A DNA stretch of 33,769 nt, taken from contig JAJYEK010000031.1 in the NCBI GenBank assembly GCA_021785795.1, forward strand, positions 1 to 33,769, read 5' to 3'. This document shows positions 17,754-24,487 of the stretch, in pieces (positions within the stretch are counted from its first letter, which is position 1; every line of letters starts with the position of its first letter). This stretch comes from Pseudomonadota bacterium. GTDB taxonomy: Bacteria; Pseudomonadota; Gammaproteobacteria; Acidiferrobacterales; UBA6901. The notes beneath the pieces were generated by a model that had not been told where the DNA came from, did no database searches, and saw only the letters and a list, made by a program, of their open reading frames with translations. Made by a program: the position numbers and the translations under genes.

Positions 17754-18029
17754 ATGGCGAAGAGTGCGAAGACTGCGGACGGTTGGATTCACAACGGGCA
17801 CCCGGCCAACCTGTATCGACGCTTTTCCTTCAATGACTACGCCGGAACGCGGGATTTTCTCGATCGGCTGGCCGCGTTGTCCGAGGAGACCGGTTGCTAT
17901 CCGGACATCAGTTTCGGGAAGACCTATGCCAACGTCACCATCCATGCCGGGGACGGCAAGACCGTGACGGCGGACGATTTCGACTTCGCACGCCGAGTGA
18001 ACACGCTGTTGCCGGCGGGCAGCGCATGA
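17754..18029 (+). CDS. acRAF: acRAF, pterin-dehydratase-like RuBisCO assembly factor
   Basis: A 91-aa protein of the pterin-4a-carbinolamine dehydratase fold. Carboxysome-linked members act as chaperones for RuBisCO assembly rather than as enzymes. The core reads LYRRFSFNDYAGTRDFLDRL, then TGCYPDISFGKTYANVTI. The catalytic EHHP-type motif of true dehydratases is replaced by GCYP, consistent with loss of dehydratase activity. I chose ATG 17754 because GGAG at 17744-17747 is correctly spaced for it but abuts the alternative ATG 17748. The stop overlaps the next gene as ATGA. Confidence 0.88.
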   Translation: MAKSAKTADGWIHNGHPANLYRRFSFNDYAGTRDFLDRLAALSEETGCYPDISFGKTYANVTIHAGDGKTVTADDFDFARRVNTLLPAGSA

Positions 18030-18664
18030 GTTGCCGGGTCTTCGCGGTTGCCAACCAGAAGGGCGGCGTCGGCAAGACCACCTTGGCCATGAATCTTGCC
18101 GCCGGGCTCGCGCGCCGCGGGCCATGCGCGGTACTCGATGCCGACCCGCAGGGATCGGCCTCGAGCTGGGTGCAACTCGCGACGACGCCGTCGAACCCGG
18201 TCGTGCCAGTGATAGAGGTGATTTCCGGCGTGCATATTGTCGTGGAGGCCGTGCGCGAAGAGTACGAGTATCTGGTGATCGACTGCCCGCCATCGACCGA
18301 ATCTTTGCGCGTGGCGCAGGCACTGGGCTGCGTCGACTGTCTGCTGATACCGGTCTTGCCTTCGCCGATGGATCTGTGGGCCAGCACACGCAGCGAGGAC
18401 ATGGTGAAGGCGGCGCGCTCGGGCAACCCCGGACTGCGCGCCTTTCTGGTGCTGAACCAGATCGAAAAGCGCAACGCCATGGCCCGCGGAATGGAAGAAG
18501 TGTTTCGCGAATTTGCGGTGCCAGCGCTGCGCAGCGGTCTCGCGCGTCGGGCGATTTACCGCACCGCGGCACTCGAGGGGCGCAGTGTGTATGACCTCGG
18601 CCCACGAGGTGAATCCGCCGCGAAAGAAATCGAATCGGTGATTGCGGAGATACTGGCGTCATGA
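18026..18664 (+). CDS. mcdA: McdA, ParA-type ATPase for carboxysome positioning
   Basis: A 212-aa ParA/MinD-family ATPase expected to bind the nucleoid and distribute carboxysomes together with McdB. The deviant Walker A is QKGGVGKTT with signature lysine K12 and catalytic K17. Walker A' is LDADPQGS and Walker B is LVIDCPPS. ATG 18026 overlaps the acRAF stop, and the stop overlaps the mcdB start, so all three are coupled. Location directly upstream of a small McdB-like gene within a cso operon supports the McdA assignment over plasmid or chromosome ParA. Confidence 0.92.
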   Translation: MSCRVFAVANQKGGVGKTTLAMNLAAGLARRGPCAVLDADPQGSASSWVQLATTPSNPVVPVIEVISGVHIVVEAVREEYEYLVIDCPPSTESLRVAQALGCVDCLLIPVLPSPMDLWASTRSEDMVKAARSGNPGLRAFLVLNQIEKRNAMARGMEEVFREFAVPALRSGLARRAIYRTAALEGRSVYDLGPRGESAAKEIESVIAEILAS

Positions 18665-18873
18665 GCAAGAAGATCGGATCGAAGTTGGCGGAAAGTCTGC
18701 GACAGAGGCGTGGCAACCTGCCGGGCGAAGCGGCCCGTCCGGAGGTGACGCAGCCCCAGTCGTCGCCCGTACCTAATGCACCGGTTGTCTCCGACCAGGC
18801 TGGGCAGTCGGCTCCGCAGGAGCCGTCCGTGAGCCACGGTGTTCTTCATCCAATGCGGATCTGGCCCGACTGA
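18661..18873 (+). CDS. mcdB: McdB-like carboxysome positioning adaptor
   Basis: A 70-aa polar, proline- and glutamine-rich, probably disordered protein. It starts with a basic helix (MSKKIGSKLAESLRQRR) and ends MRIWPD; alpha-type McdB proteins are small, disordered and keep a tryptophan near the C-terminus that is needed for carboxysome association. The ATG overlaps the mcdA stop (ATGA). Identification rests on gene order, size, composition and the C-terminal Trp, since the family is poorly conserved. Confidence 0.8.
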   Translation: MSKKIGSKLAESLRQRRGNLPGEAARPEVTQPQSSPVPNAPVVSDQAGQSAPQEPSVSHGVLHPMRIWPD

Positions 18874-18914
18874 CAGCGGGCTTGCCAACGTTATCCGGTG
18901 CCGCCGACCGTCAC

Positions 18915-19943
18915 ATGAAAAACACCACTCTCCGCCAGCTCACCGTGTTTCTGACCGCCGCGCGTCATCTGCACTTCACGCGCGCGGCCCAGGAGCTCGG
19001 CATGACGCAGCCGTCTGTCTCCATGCAGATCCGGCAGCTTGAAGAGAATCTTGGCATCGCCCTGTTCGAGCAAGTCGGGAAGCGCACGTTCCTCACCGAA
19101 GCGGGCCATGAGCTGTACCGCTACGGCTGCGCGATCGACCGCCAGCTTGCTGAGGCGGATACCGTGCTGGACCGCCTGAAGGGCGCACACGGCGGGCAAC
19201 TGCGCCTGGCCATCGGTACCACCGCCAAATATTTCATGCCCCGCCTGCTCGCGGCCTTCACGCTGAATCACCCGGAAGTCGTGATCGACCTGCATATCAC
19301 GGGCCGTGACGGGCTGCTAGATCAACTCGAAAACAACCAACGCGATATGGCGGTGGCGGGGTCACCGCCGCAGGACGACGACATGGTGGCGTATCCGTTC
19401 CTGGAAGACCCGCTGGTCGTGATCGCGCCGCCCGGACACCCGCTCGCCGGCGAGCGCAAGCTGTCGCTGGCGCGCCTCAAGCCGGAACGATTTCTGATGC
19501 GCGAGCCCGGCTCGGACACGCGCGAAGTGGTCGATGACTTCTTCCGGGGGCAGGGTTTCGAGCCGCGTACTACCATGATCATCAACAGCAACGAAGCCAT
19601 CAAGCAGAGCGTGCAGGCCGGCATCGGCCTGGCGATCGTGCCTACCCAGAGCGTGACCCTGGAACTCGAGGTCGGTCGCCTGGTCGTGCTCGATCTCGAT
19701 ACGCCGACCCTGCAACATGCCTGGTACTTGGTGCATCGCCGGGAAAAGCGGTTTTCCGCCGTCGCCGAGGCGTTCAAGGACTTCGTGCTCGACAAGGCGC
19801 GGCACTGTCTGGAGACTTGTGCGCAGCGCAGGCTGCCGCGCGACATTGAGTGTCTTACCCGGCAGCAGGAGCGCGCCTGCCCGATCCCTCCGGACGCGGA
19901 GACGCCTTCGGGACCGGCGCGCGGCGGGAGCCGGCGCGCATGA
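18915..19943 (+). CDS. cbbR: LysR-family regulator, CbbR type (carboxysome-side copy)
   Basis: A 342-aa LysR protein. The winged helix begins at MKNTTLRQLTVFLTAARHLHF and includes GMTQPSVSMQIRQLEENLGI; the substrate-binding domain has FLMREPGSDTREVVDDFF and NSNEAIKQSVQAGIGLAIVP, as in CbbR proteins. The last ~50 residues are Arg/Pro-rich and extend beyond the usual end. It follows mcdB by 41 nt on the same strand, and its stop overlaps the next gene. This is unusual, since CbbR is typically encoded upstream and divergent from the operon it controls. A decayed piece of a similar gene is found at 21678-21910. Confidence 0.9.
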   Translation: MKNTTLRQLTVFLTAARHLHFTRAAQELGMTQPSVSMQIRQLEENLGIALFEQVGKRTFLTEAGHELYRYGCAIDRQLAEADTVLDRLKGAHGGQLRLAIGTTAKYFMPRLLAAFTLNHPEVVIDLHITGRDGLLDQLENNQRDMAVAGSPPQDDDMVAYPFLEDPLVVIAPPGHPLAGERKLSLARLKPERFLMREPGSDTREVVDDFFRGQGFEPRTTMIINSNEAIKQSVQAGIGLAIVPTQSVTLELEVGRLVVLDLDTPTLQHAWYLVHRREKRFSAVAEAFKDFVLDKARHCLETCAQRRLPRDIECLTRQQERACPIPPDAETPSGPARGGSRRA

Positions 19944-20905
19944 CGGCGTCGTCGCTTCCCGTCATCAACGTGGCGGTCGCCGTGGTGCAGCGATCCGACG
20001 GCCGCGTCCTGTTTGCCGAGCGTCCGAAGGGAAAAGTTTCGGGCGGCTTCTGGGAATTTCCCGGCGGCAAATTCGAGATCGCCGAAGACGCCCGGCGTGC
20101 GCTCGCGCGTGAACTGCATGAGGAGGTCGGGATCGAGCTCGAGACCGCCTACCCGTGGATGACCTTTGACCATGGCTATGACGACAAGGTCGTGCGACTG
20201 CACGTATTTCGGGTGCTGTCATGGCGCGGCACGCCGCACGGCCGCGAAGGCCAGCGCATCACCTGGGAGGATCCGGCGGCCGTCACCGTGGCACCGTTGC
20301 TTCCGGCCAACGGTCACGTGTTGCATGCGCTCAACCTGCCGCTGGTGTATGCCGTCACCCACGCCCGCAAGTACGGCGTGTCCGCCTTCATGCCGCGACT
20401 CGCGGCCGCGCTCGAAGCCGGCGTGCGGCTGGTGCAGGTGCGCGAGCCCTGGATGACGACCGCGCAGCTCGCGCAGTTCGCGCGTCGTGTCACGGCGCTC
20501 GCCCGTCGCTACCACGCGCGGGTGCTGGTGAATGGTGACCTTGCCGCGGCTGTGCGTGCGGATGCCGACGGGGTGCATCTGCAGGCGGAGCAGCTGGTGC
20601 GCCTGTCCGCACCGCCGGCGACCGGATTCTGGGCGGCCTCGTGCCACCGTCCCGAAGAGTTGGCGCAGGCGGTGCGCCTGCGCGCGAATTTCGTCGTGGT
20701 CTCCCAGGTTTTGCCCACTGCCAGCCACCCGGGCCGTCCCGGTCTGGGCTGGGACCGATTTGCCGCAATGACCCGCGACTGCCCGGTACCCGTGTACGCC
20801 CTTGGCGGAATGCGCTTGGATCTGCTGGAGGAGGCCATGCGCCACGGCGCCCATGGCATCGCCCTGCAGAGCGAGGTCTGGCAACCTGGCCGGCACGCTG
20901 CATGA
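19940..20905 (+). CDS. Nudix hydrolase fused to ThiE-like domain
   Basis: A 321-aa two-domain protein. Residues about 8-130 form a MutT-like Nudix domain with a perfect box GX5EX7REXXEEXGX (GGKFEIAED to RELHEEVGI), as in enzymes that remove oxidised nucleoside triphosphates. Residues about 145-315 resemble thiamine-phosphate synthase (RLVQVREPW, ADGVHL, VVVSQVLPTASHPG, PVYALGG), but the usual RxK substrate motif is altered, so thiamine synthesis is doubtful. This fusion is widespread in proteobacteria as mutT/thiE-like genes. ATG 19940 overlaps the cbbR stop (ATGA). A truncated copy of its first codons occurs at 23139. Confidence 0.88.
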   Translation: MTASSLPVINVAVAVVQRSDGRVLFAERPKGKVSGGFWEFPGGKFEIAEDARRALARELHEEVGIELETAYPWMTFDHGYDDKVVRLHVFRVLSWRGTPHGREGQRITWEDPAAVTVAPLLPANGHVLHALNLPLVYAVTHARKYGVSAFMPRLAAALEAGVRLVQVREPWMTTAQLAQFARRVTALARRYHARVLVNGDLAAAVRADADGVHLQAEQLVRLSAPPATGFWAASCHRPEELAQAVRLRANFVVVSQVLPTASHPGRPGLGWDRFAAMTRDCPVPVYALGGMRLDLLEEAMRHGAHGIALQSEVWQPGRHAA

Positions 20906-21042
20906 GGAAGGAGACTGGAGCGACGCATCGGAGGGCCGGACAGGTTTGCGACGGCAAGTTTTTTCTGGAATGCGCGGACTGTTGTCATGAGAAGGACTCG
21001 GCGGCCATGAGGCGGGAATTGTTGGTGACACTGGATGTTTAG
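20902..21042 (+). CDS. Small cysteine-rich ORF, unknown
   Basis: A 46-aa frame whose ATG overlaps the nudix/thiE stop (ATGA), so it could be translated by coupling. It contains four cysteines in CDGKFFLECADCCHE, suggestive of a metal-binding knuckle, flanked by basic residues. I recognise no family. It marks the point where the intact operon gives way to the decayed duplicate and may itself be a remnant. Confidence 0.4.
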   Translation: MRKETGATHRRAGQVCDGKFFLECADCCHEKDSAAMRRELLVTLDV

Positions 21043-21108
21043 AGGTACGGATTCGCCTTAAAGCGTTTCCGCGATGCGTGCTCCCTACGGAAGAAGCGAG
21101 GAATCCAT

Positions 21109-21312
21109 ATGGCTGATGAACGCGATTCGGCGCACAAACCCCAGTTCCCTTCGGCCCCCGGTCAGGCGAATAAAGCCCCCACCGTCGAAGATGCTCTCGC
21201 CGCGGCGCAGGAACTGAAACCCATGATCGGCGTCGTTCGGCGCCAAGCGCGCGAACGACGCGCTGCCCTTGCCCAACTGGGAAAAATGGCGTTGCCGCCT
21301 GAGGAACGGTAG
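21109..21312 (+). CDS. Mini-protein with one CsoS2 N-terminal (RuBisCO-binding) repeat
   Basis: A 67-aa frame with a good ribosome site (GAGGAA, 7 nt before ATG 21109). The first ~45 residues are polar and proline/alanine-rich; the end reads RRQARERRAALAQLGKMALP, which matches the CsoS2 N-repeat consensus of a basic amphipathic helix followed by GKxAL and is very close to RARRAQLAQGKAALPPPGER in this window's CsoS2. It lacks the middle and C-terminal shell-binding regions. It may be the leftover 5' end of a second csoS2 or a retained mini-adaptor able to touch RuBisCO without joining the shell. The next frame downstream is a csoS4B remnant. Confidence 0.6.
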   Translation: MADERDSAHKPQFPSAPGQANKAPTVEDALAAAQELKPMIGVVRRQARERRAALAQLGKMALPPEER

Positions 21313-21326
21313 ATAGATTGCGCATC

Positions 21327-21377
21327 CTGCTCACCCTCGGCGGGATTACCGATCTCTGGCCGGAGACGGAGTGGAGT
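21327..21377 (+). pseudogene. Remnant of the csoS4B 3' end
   Basis: The codons read LTLGGITDLWPETEWS, aligning with MTIGGIIDHWSEKEWCS at the end of the intact csoS4B, and the DNA matches too (GGCGGGAT, then CGATC, CTGG, GGAGTGG at the same spacing). The rest of csoS4B is missing and no start or stop belongs to it. The following gap to the csoS1 remnant also resembles the intact csoS4B-csoS1 gap. Confidence 0.7.
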
Positions 21378-21437
21378 TTGGGTGCCACGCGTGGGGCAGC
21401 GAGTATTGATTTCAATGTGACAGAACGGAAGTCGGGT

Positions 21438-21623
21438 ATGGCACGCGAGAAAATGGGCATTGCATTGGACATGATCCAGACCCGCGGCCTGGTGCCGGTG
21501 TTTGAAGGCGCCAACGCCATGACCAATGCCGTGGAGGTGCGATTGAACGGCCGGTACCTCGTCGGTGGCCGCTGCGTTACGGTGCTGGTGCGTGGCGGAG
21601 CCGGCGCGGCAATCCGCGCCGGA
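21438..21623 (+). pseudogene. Truncated csoS1 (BMC-H) remnant
   Basis: Starting with ATG 21438, about 60 residues match CsoS1: MAREKMGIALDMIQTRGLVP, ANAMTNAVEVRLNGRYLVGG and CVTVLVRGGAGAA. Compared with the intact copy, the pore loop FVGGGYV has become LVGGRCV, and the last ~45 residues (helix and HIIARPH) are missing. The frame then runs into a cbbR-derived piece and ends at 22007. A functional shell subunit is not expected. Confidence 0.8.
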
Positions 21624-21677
21624 CGCGCCAGCGGCCGACGCCCCCCTCGCGTCGTGTCCCGAAGGCGTTATACGCAC

Positions 21678-21910
21678 CAGCTCGGTGTGGCGTTGTTCGA
21701 GCCGATCGGCAAGCGCCTCTGCCTCGCGGCGGCGAGCCGCGGGCTGCTGCACAGCTGCCCGGAAATCAGCCGCCAGCCGGCCGCAGTCGCGACCGCACTC
21801 GACCGACTCAAGGGGATTCGAGATGGCTTGCTCCGCATTCATCGGCTGGAGAAATGCCTTTCCTGCGCGACCGGGGTGTTCAGGAGCTTCGTGTTGCAGG
21901 AGGCCGGCTT
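21678..21910 (+). pseudogene. Internal cbbR (LysR) remnant fused to the csoS1 remnant
   Basis: In the same frame as the csoS1 remnant, QLGVALFEPIGKRLCLAAAS and ATALDRLKGIRDGLLRIH align with the intact cbbR2 segments ENLGIALFEQVGKRTFLTEA and TVLDRLKGAHGGQLRLA. A later stretch (FRSFVLQEAG) may correspond to the C-terminal FKDFVLDKAR. The helix-turn-helix start and most of the effector domain are missing. The fused frame continues to 22007, overlapping the next gene by 14 nt. Confidence 0.65.
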
Positions 21911-21993
21911 GCCAGGTGGCCGGCGCGGCGAACGATCCCTTGCCACCGGCGCAGCAGTGTCACGCTGTCAATTAGACAGGAAGCGCACCGCCA

Positions 21994-23142
21994 ATGCCGC
22001 TCGTTGATGCGAGAAACCTGCTCGAACATGCCGGCAGCCGCGGCTACGCTGTGTGTTCCTTCGACCTGGCGGGCCTCGATTTCCTGGCCGCGGCGGTAAC
22101 CGCCGCCGAGAACTGCCGGGCGCCGGCGATCCTCGGCGTTGCGGAACCGCACCTCGACCATCTCGCCGCCGAACATTTTTTGCCGGCGGTTGAAGCAGCG
22201 GCGCGCCGCACCTCGGTTCCGGTGGCGATTCAATTCACCCGCGTGGCCTCGGTCGCCGCCGCGGTGCGCGCGATCGGTCTCGGGTGCAACGGCGTCGCGC
22301 TGAATGGAGCAGGGCGCACACCCGAGGAACATATCGCCCGAATCCGCACGGTGGTCGAAATGGCGCATGGCTGCGGCGTGCCGGTAGAGGGCGGATTGAA
22401 CGCCATCGCGCACCTTCCGGGCGAGTCGCCCGCCTCGCTCGACGTCGTCCGCCGGTACGTCGAGCATACCGGTATTGATGTCCTGGCGGTGGCCGATGCC
22501 TCGCCGGTTCCGCTGGCGAGACTGGATTTCGCACGGCTCGAAGACATTCGCGGCGCGACGGCGCTACCGCTCGCCGTGGATGCCGTCCGGGACTTCACCG
22601 ACGCCGAGTATCAGCGGCTGATCGAGCGCGGTGTCGCAAAGATCCACCACTACGCCGGTCTGTCGCGCGCAGCCGGCGGGTGCCTGCGGCGCAACGTGCG
22701 CGCCACTCCGCGCAACGGCTATCTGCGCCTGATGAAGGGCGTGCAACAGGCGCTTGGCGCGGAAGTCGAGCGCTGTCTGCGGCTGTCGGGTTCGGCCGGG
22801 CGCGCACCAGAGGCGCAGGCGCACTGCCGGCCATGGAGGCCGGTGGAGCATTGCATCGTGTATAACGTCGCGCCCGGCGGGGACGAAGGCGAGCGCGCGG
22901 CGCGGGCCATGATGGCCGACGGCCGCCGGATCCTCGGCGCGATCCCGGGCGTGCGTGCCGTGTTTACCGGGCGCGCCTTGTGCCCGGATGCCGGTTACCG
23001 CTACTGCTGGCTGGTGCGCTTCGCCCATCCGGCCGTCATCGAAAGCTACCGTGATCATACCGGCCACGTCGCGTTCGCCGACGGTCGTTTCCGCCTGTTA
23101 GCTCCCGACGGGCTGAGTCTTGACTTCGAGGAGGTGCCGTGA
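21994..23142 (+). CDS. Class II aldolase-like domain fused to a Dabb domain
   Basis: A 382-aa two-domain protein. Residues 1 to about 250 follow the class II fructose-bisphosphate aldolase barrel (LLEHAGSRGYAVCSFDLAGL, GVALNGAGRTPEEHIARIR, TGIDVLAVADAS, GVAKIHHYAGL). The usual HLDHG motif with catalytic Asp and a metal His is replaced by IQFTRV, the second metal His (GTxHG) by ADASPVP, and the HGGSG phosphate loop by AVDAVRD. Aldolase activity is therefore doubtful. Residues about 280-382 form a Dabb (stress-responsive alpha/beta barrel) domain starting at VEHCIVYNV. AGGAAG lies upstream of ATG 21994; the stop overlaps a GTG (GTGA). It is the only full-length gene within the decayed carboxysome copy. 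Function unknown. Confidence 0.75.
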   Translation: MPLVDARNLLEHAGSRGYAVCSFDLAGLDFLAAAVTAAENCRAPAILGVAEPHLDHLAAEHFLPAVEAAARRTSVPVAIQFTRVASVAAAVRAIGLGCNGVALNGAGRTPEEHIARIRTVVEMAHGCGVPVEGGLNAIAHLPGESPASLDVVRRYVEHTGIDVLAVADASPVPLARLDFARLEDIRGATALPLAVDAVRDFTDAEYQRLIERGVAKIHHYAGLSRAAGGCLRRNVRATPRNGYLRLMKGVQQALGAEVERCLRLSGSAGRAPEAQAHCRPWRPVEHCIVYNVAPGGDEGERAARAMMADGRRILGAIPGVRAVFTGRALCPDAGYRYCWLVRFAHPAVIESYRDHTGHVAFADGRFRLLAPDGLSLDFEEVP

Positions 23143-23240
23143 CGGGCGCCAGGCCGCACGTGAACGTCGCGGTGGCCATGGTGCAGCGCTGTGACGGGCG
23201 CGGCGGCGCTAACGGAATCATTGGCATCGCAATCCTATGA
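23139..23240 (+). pseudogene. Truncated nudix gene remnant (33 codons)
   Basis: A GTG overlapping the preceding stop, with GAGGAGG 5 nt upstream, opens a 33-codon frame reading HVNVAVAMVQRCDGRGG. This aligns with VINVAVAVVQRSDGRVL at the start of the intact nudix/thiE protein. The nudix box and everything after are gone. Its TGA overlaps the ATG of the next gene. It is the last piece of the duplicated cassette and may still be translated as part of the coupled chain. Confidence 0.65.
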
Positions 23241-23755
23241 GCGCATTGCTGCTGGTCCGCGCCATGAGCGATCTGCCGCGCGCCTGTCGTGAGGCGAGTG
23301 GGCTTCTCGCGATTCAGTATCGCTCCCGGAAGCATGACGAAAACGACGCTGAGGTGCTTGGGACATGGATCGAACCGCGTATGGCGCAAGAGCGTCCTGT
23401 TGCGCTGATCTGTCGTGACCAGGCCGGCGCACGCCGGACGTTTCCGGTGCGCGAGTCCGCCGGTGTCCTGGATGTCTGGACAATGCTGTGGTTCGACGTT
23501 CCGGATGGCACCGGCTGTGACGATATGCGACATTTCATCGTGCAGGCGCTGATTGAATATTCCATGCCAAATGCCGCGGTCAGCGCGCCTGGCCGGTTCG
23601 CGCCGGTGTTTGCCGCGAATACGGCGTCGGAGGCGCTGCAGACCAAAATGCGGCGCCTGCGTGGACGATTTCCCGATCGCCTGGTGTCGCCTCTGTTTCA
23701 GGACCCGATCGCGGGGCGATTGTTGCCGTTTCCGGGAAGCGAGGCCGACGAATGA
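23237..23755 (+). CDS. Hypothetical protein, 172 aa
   Basis: A cytoplasmic-looking mixed alpha/beta protein with no family I recognise. Distinct stretches are VRESAGVLDVWTMLWFDVPD, MRHFIVQALIEYSMPN and the basic helix TKMRRLRGRFPDRL. ATG 23237 overlaps the nudix remnant's stop; ATG 23264 (MSDLPRAC) is an alternative start. Its stop overlaps the ATG of the next unknown gene. Coding is supported by GC-rich third positions and the coupled junctions. Confidence 0.55.
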   Translation: MSALLLVRAMSDLPRACREASGLLAIQYRSRKHDENDAEVLGTWIEPRMAQERPVALICRDQAGARRTFPVRESAGVLDVWTMLWFDVPDGTGCDDMRHFIVQALIEYSMPNAAVSAPGRFAPVFAANTASEALQTKMRRLRGRFPDRLVSPLFQDPIAGRLLPFPGSEADE

Positions 23756-23994
23756 CGCGTACCGCCGTGCGTGGATCAGCGGAGTGGGTGGCTTTGCTCA
23801 TTGCGGTGACGGCACCTCGGGATGCGTCCCGCGGCAACATTGATGTTTTCTTTCCGCTTGGCGAGGCGCGCGCGGTCCACGCGCCACCGGGCTGGAAGTT
23901 CTGTATCGACCGTCCGGTGGCGGATTTCTTCGTCGCTAACTACCGCCGGTGCATCCCGGTGCGCAACTCCAAATTCTCGGCCCTTTCAGAGTGA
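23752..23994 (+). CDS. Hypothetical protein, 80 aa
   Basis: A small protein with no recognised family. It contains a short hydrophobic stretch ([10 protein letters not shown]) and an aromatic C-terminal half ([20 protein letters not shown]). ATG 23752 overlaps the preceding stop as ATGA, and the stop lies 4 nt before the purE ATG. This places it in one likely transcription unit from the aldolase-Dabb gene to purK. Confidence 0.5.
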   Translation: MTRTAVRGSAEWVALLIAVTAPRDASRGNIDVFFPLGEARAVHAPPGWKFCIDRPVADFFVANYRRCIPVRNSKFSALSE

Positions 23995-23998
23995 TACG

Positions 23999-24487
23999 AT
24001 GACAGCTCCTCTTGTCGGCGTGGTGATGGGTAGCCGCAGCGACTGGAAAGTCATGCGCCGCGCGGTCGCCGTGCTCAAGGACTTCGGTGTGCCGTACGAG
24101 GCGCGCGTCGTGTCCGCCCACCGCACCCCCGACCTTCTCTATAAGTACGCAGAGGCCGCGCCCGGCCGCGGGCTGCACTGCATCATTGCCGGCGCCGGCG
24201 GTGCTGCCCACCTGCCGGGCATGCTCGCAGCGAAGACCGCGTTGCCGGTGCTCGGCGTGCCCGTGACCTCGCGTACGCTGAAGGGTCTGGATTCGCTGCT
24301 GTCCATCGTGCAGATGCCGAAGGGGATCCCGGTCGCAACCTTCGCCGTCGGCGAAGCCGGTGCGGCCAACGCCGCACTGTTCGCCGTGGCCATGCTCGCA
24401 CGCCACGACGCGCGGCTCGCGGGCAAGCTCGCCGGTTTCCGCCGCCGCCAGACCGCCAAGGCGCGCGCCATGAGACTGCCGAAATGA
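23999..24487 (+). CDS. purE: PurE, N5-CAIR mutase
   Basis: A 162-aa class I PurE, which moves the carboxyl group of N5-carboxyaminoimidazole ribonucleotide to C4 in purine synthesis. The phosphate-binding [10 protein letters not shown], the active-site VVSAHRTPD and [13 protein letters not shown] are all present. Class I type agrees with the purK partner immediately downstream. ATG 23999 starts the conserved sequence; the ribosome site is weak. The stop overlaps the purK ATG. Confidence 0.96.
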   Translation: MTAPLVGVVMGSRSDWKVMRRAVAVLKDFGVPYEARVVSAHRTPDLLYKYAEAAPGRGLHCIIAGAGGAAHLPGMLAAKTALPVLGVPVTSRTLKGLDSLLSIVQMPKGIPVATFAVGEAGAANAALFAVAMLARHDARLAGKLAGFRRRQTAKARAMRLPK

